From the NCBI GenBank assembly GCA_003455275.1, contig DMRR01000145.1:1-7235 (forward strand): 7,235 nt of DNA, written 5' to 3'. The translations under genes were made by a program, and so were the position numbers. The stretch comes from Bacteroidota bacterium. GTDB lineage: Bacteria; Bacteroidota; Bacteroidia; Chitinophagales; UBA10324. Below, in pieces: positions 7,148 to 7,235 of this stretch. The notes beneath the pieces are model-generated. The model did not search any database and was not told where the DNA came from. It worked only from the letters and a program-made list of their open reading frames with translations. Position 1 is the first letter of the stretch. Each line of letters opens with the position of its first letter.

Positions 7148-7235
7148 GTATGGGCGCTAATTTAACAGGGTGCAAATCTTTAGGTAGATGAGAAATAAAA
7201 TTTAACATTGAAAATCACTGGATTTTATTTGCCGA

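Noticed and set aside
1..7235. Search for CRISPR arrays, tRNA/rRNA genes, insertion-sequence ends, toxin-antitoxin or defence genes
   Set aside because: No spaced direct repeats, cloverleaf-like sequences, transposase motifs or paired small toxic ORFs were seen; the window reads as housekeeping and envelope genes.

Overview
The window looks like an ordinary chromosomal stretch of a Bacteroidota genome, probably an environmental member near Chitinophagia, Saprospiria or Sphingobacteriia. This is inferred from three things: a type IX secretion (T9SS) type-B C-terminal domain, AT-rich intergenic DNA without clear Shine-Dalgarno sites, and one match to the Bacteroidota -7 box (TAnnTTTG). The exact genus cannot be read from the sequence. 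Nearly all genes lie on the minus strand; only one small degenerate locus lies on the plus strand.

Layout, high to low coordinates (the direction of most transcription). At 7134-5074 is a complete polyphosphate kinase (ppk1). It is followed after a 73-base gap by a complete M2-family (ACE-like) peptidyl-dipeptidase lipoprotein (5000-3135). A short convergent intergenic region (2944-3134) carries a possible terminator. It separates the peptidase from a plus-strand remnant (2555-2943) that has a signal-peptide-like start in one frame and a full-length T9SS sorting domain in another. A 141-base divergent region (2414-2554), in which I find no convincing promoter motif, precedes a tightly packed minus-strand gene cluster. 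That cluster is a PlsC-type acyltransferase (2413-1562), gatC (1572-1273, 11-base overlap) and a MacB/LolD-type ABC ATPase (1276-563, 4-base ATGA overlap). After a 63-base gap comes a secreted protein of uncertain family that runs off the left edge (499-1).

Functionally these are mostly housekeeping and envelope genes: membrane phospholipid synthesis, an amidotransferase subunit for Gln/Asn-tRNA formation, an ABC ATPase without its permease, an envelope-anchored dipeptidyl carboxypeptidase, and polyphosphate storage or stress metabolism. I see no RNA gene, CRISPR array, insertion sequence, phage gene or defence system, and no convincing new multi-gene system. The points most worth a second look are the broken T9SS cargo, the loss of both chloride-ligand arginines in the M2 peptidase, and the orphan ABC ATPase translationally coupled to gatC.
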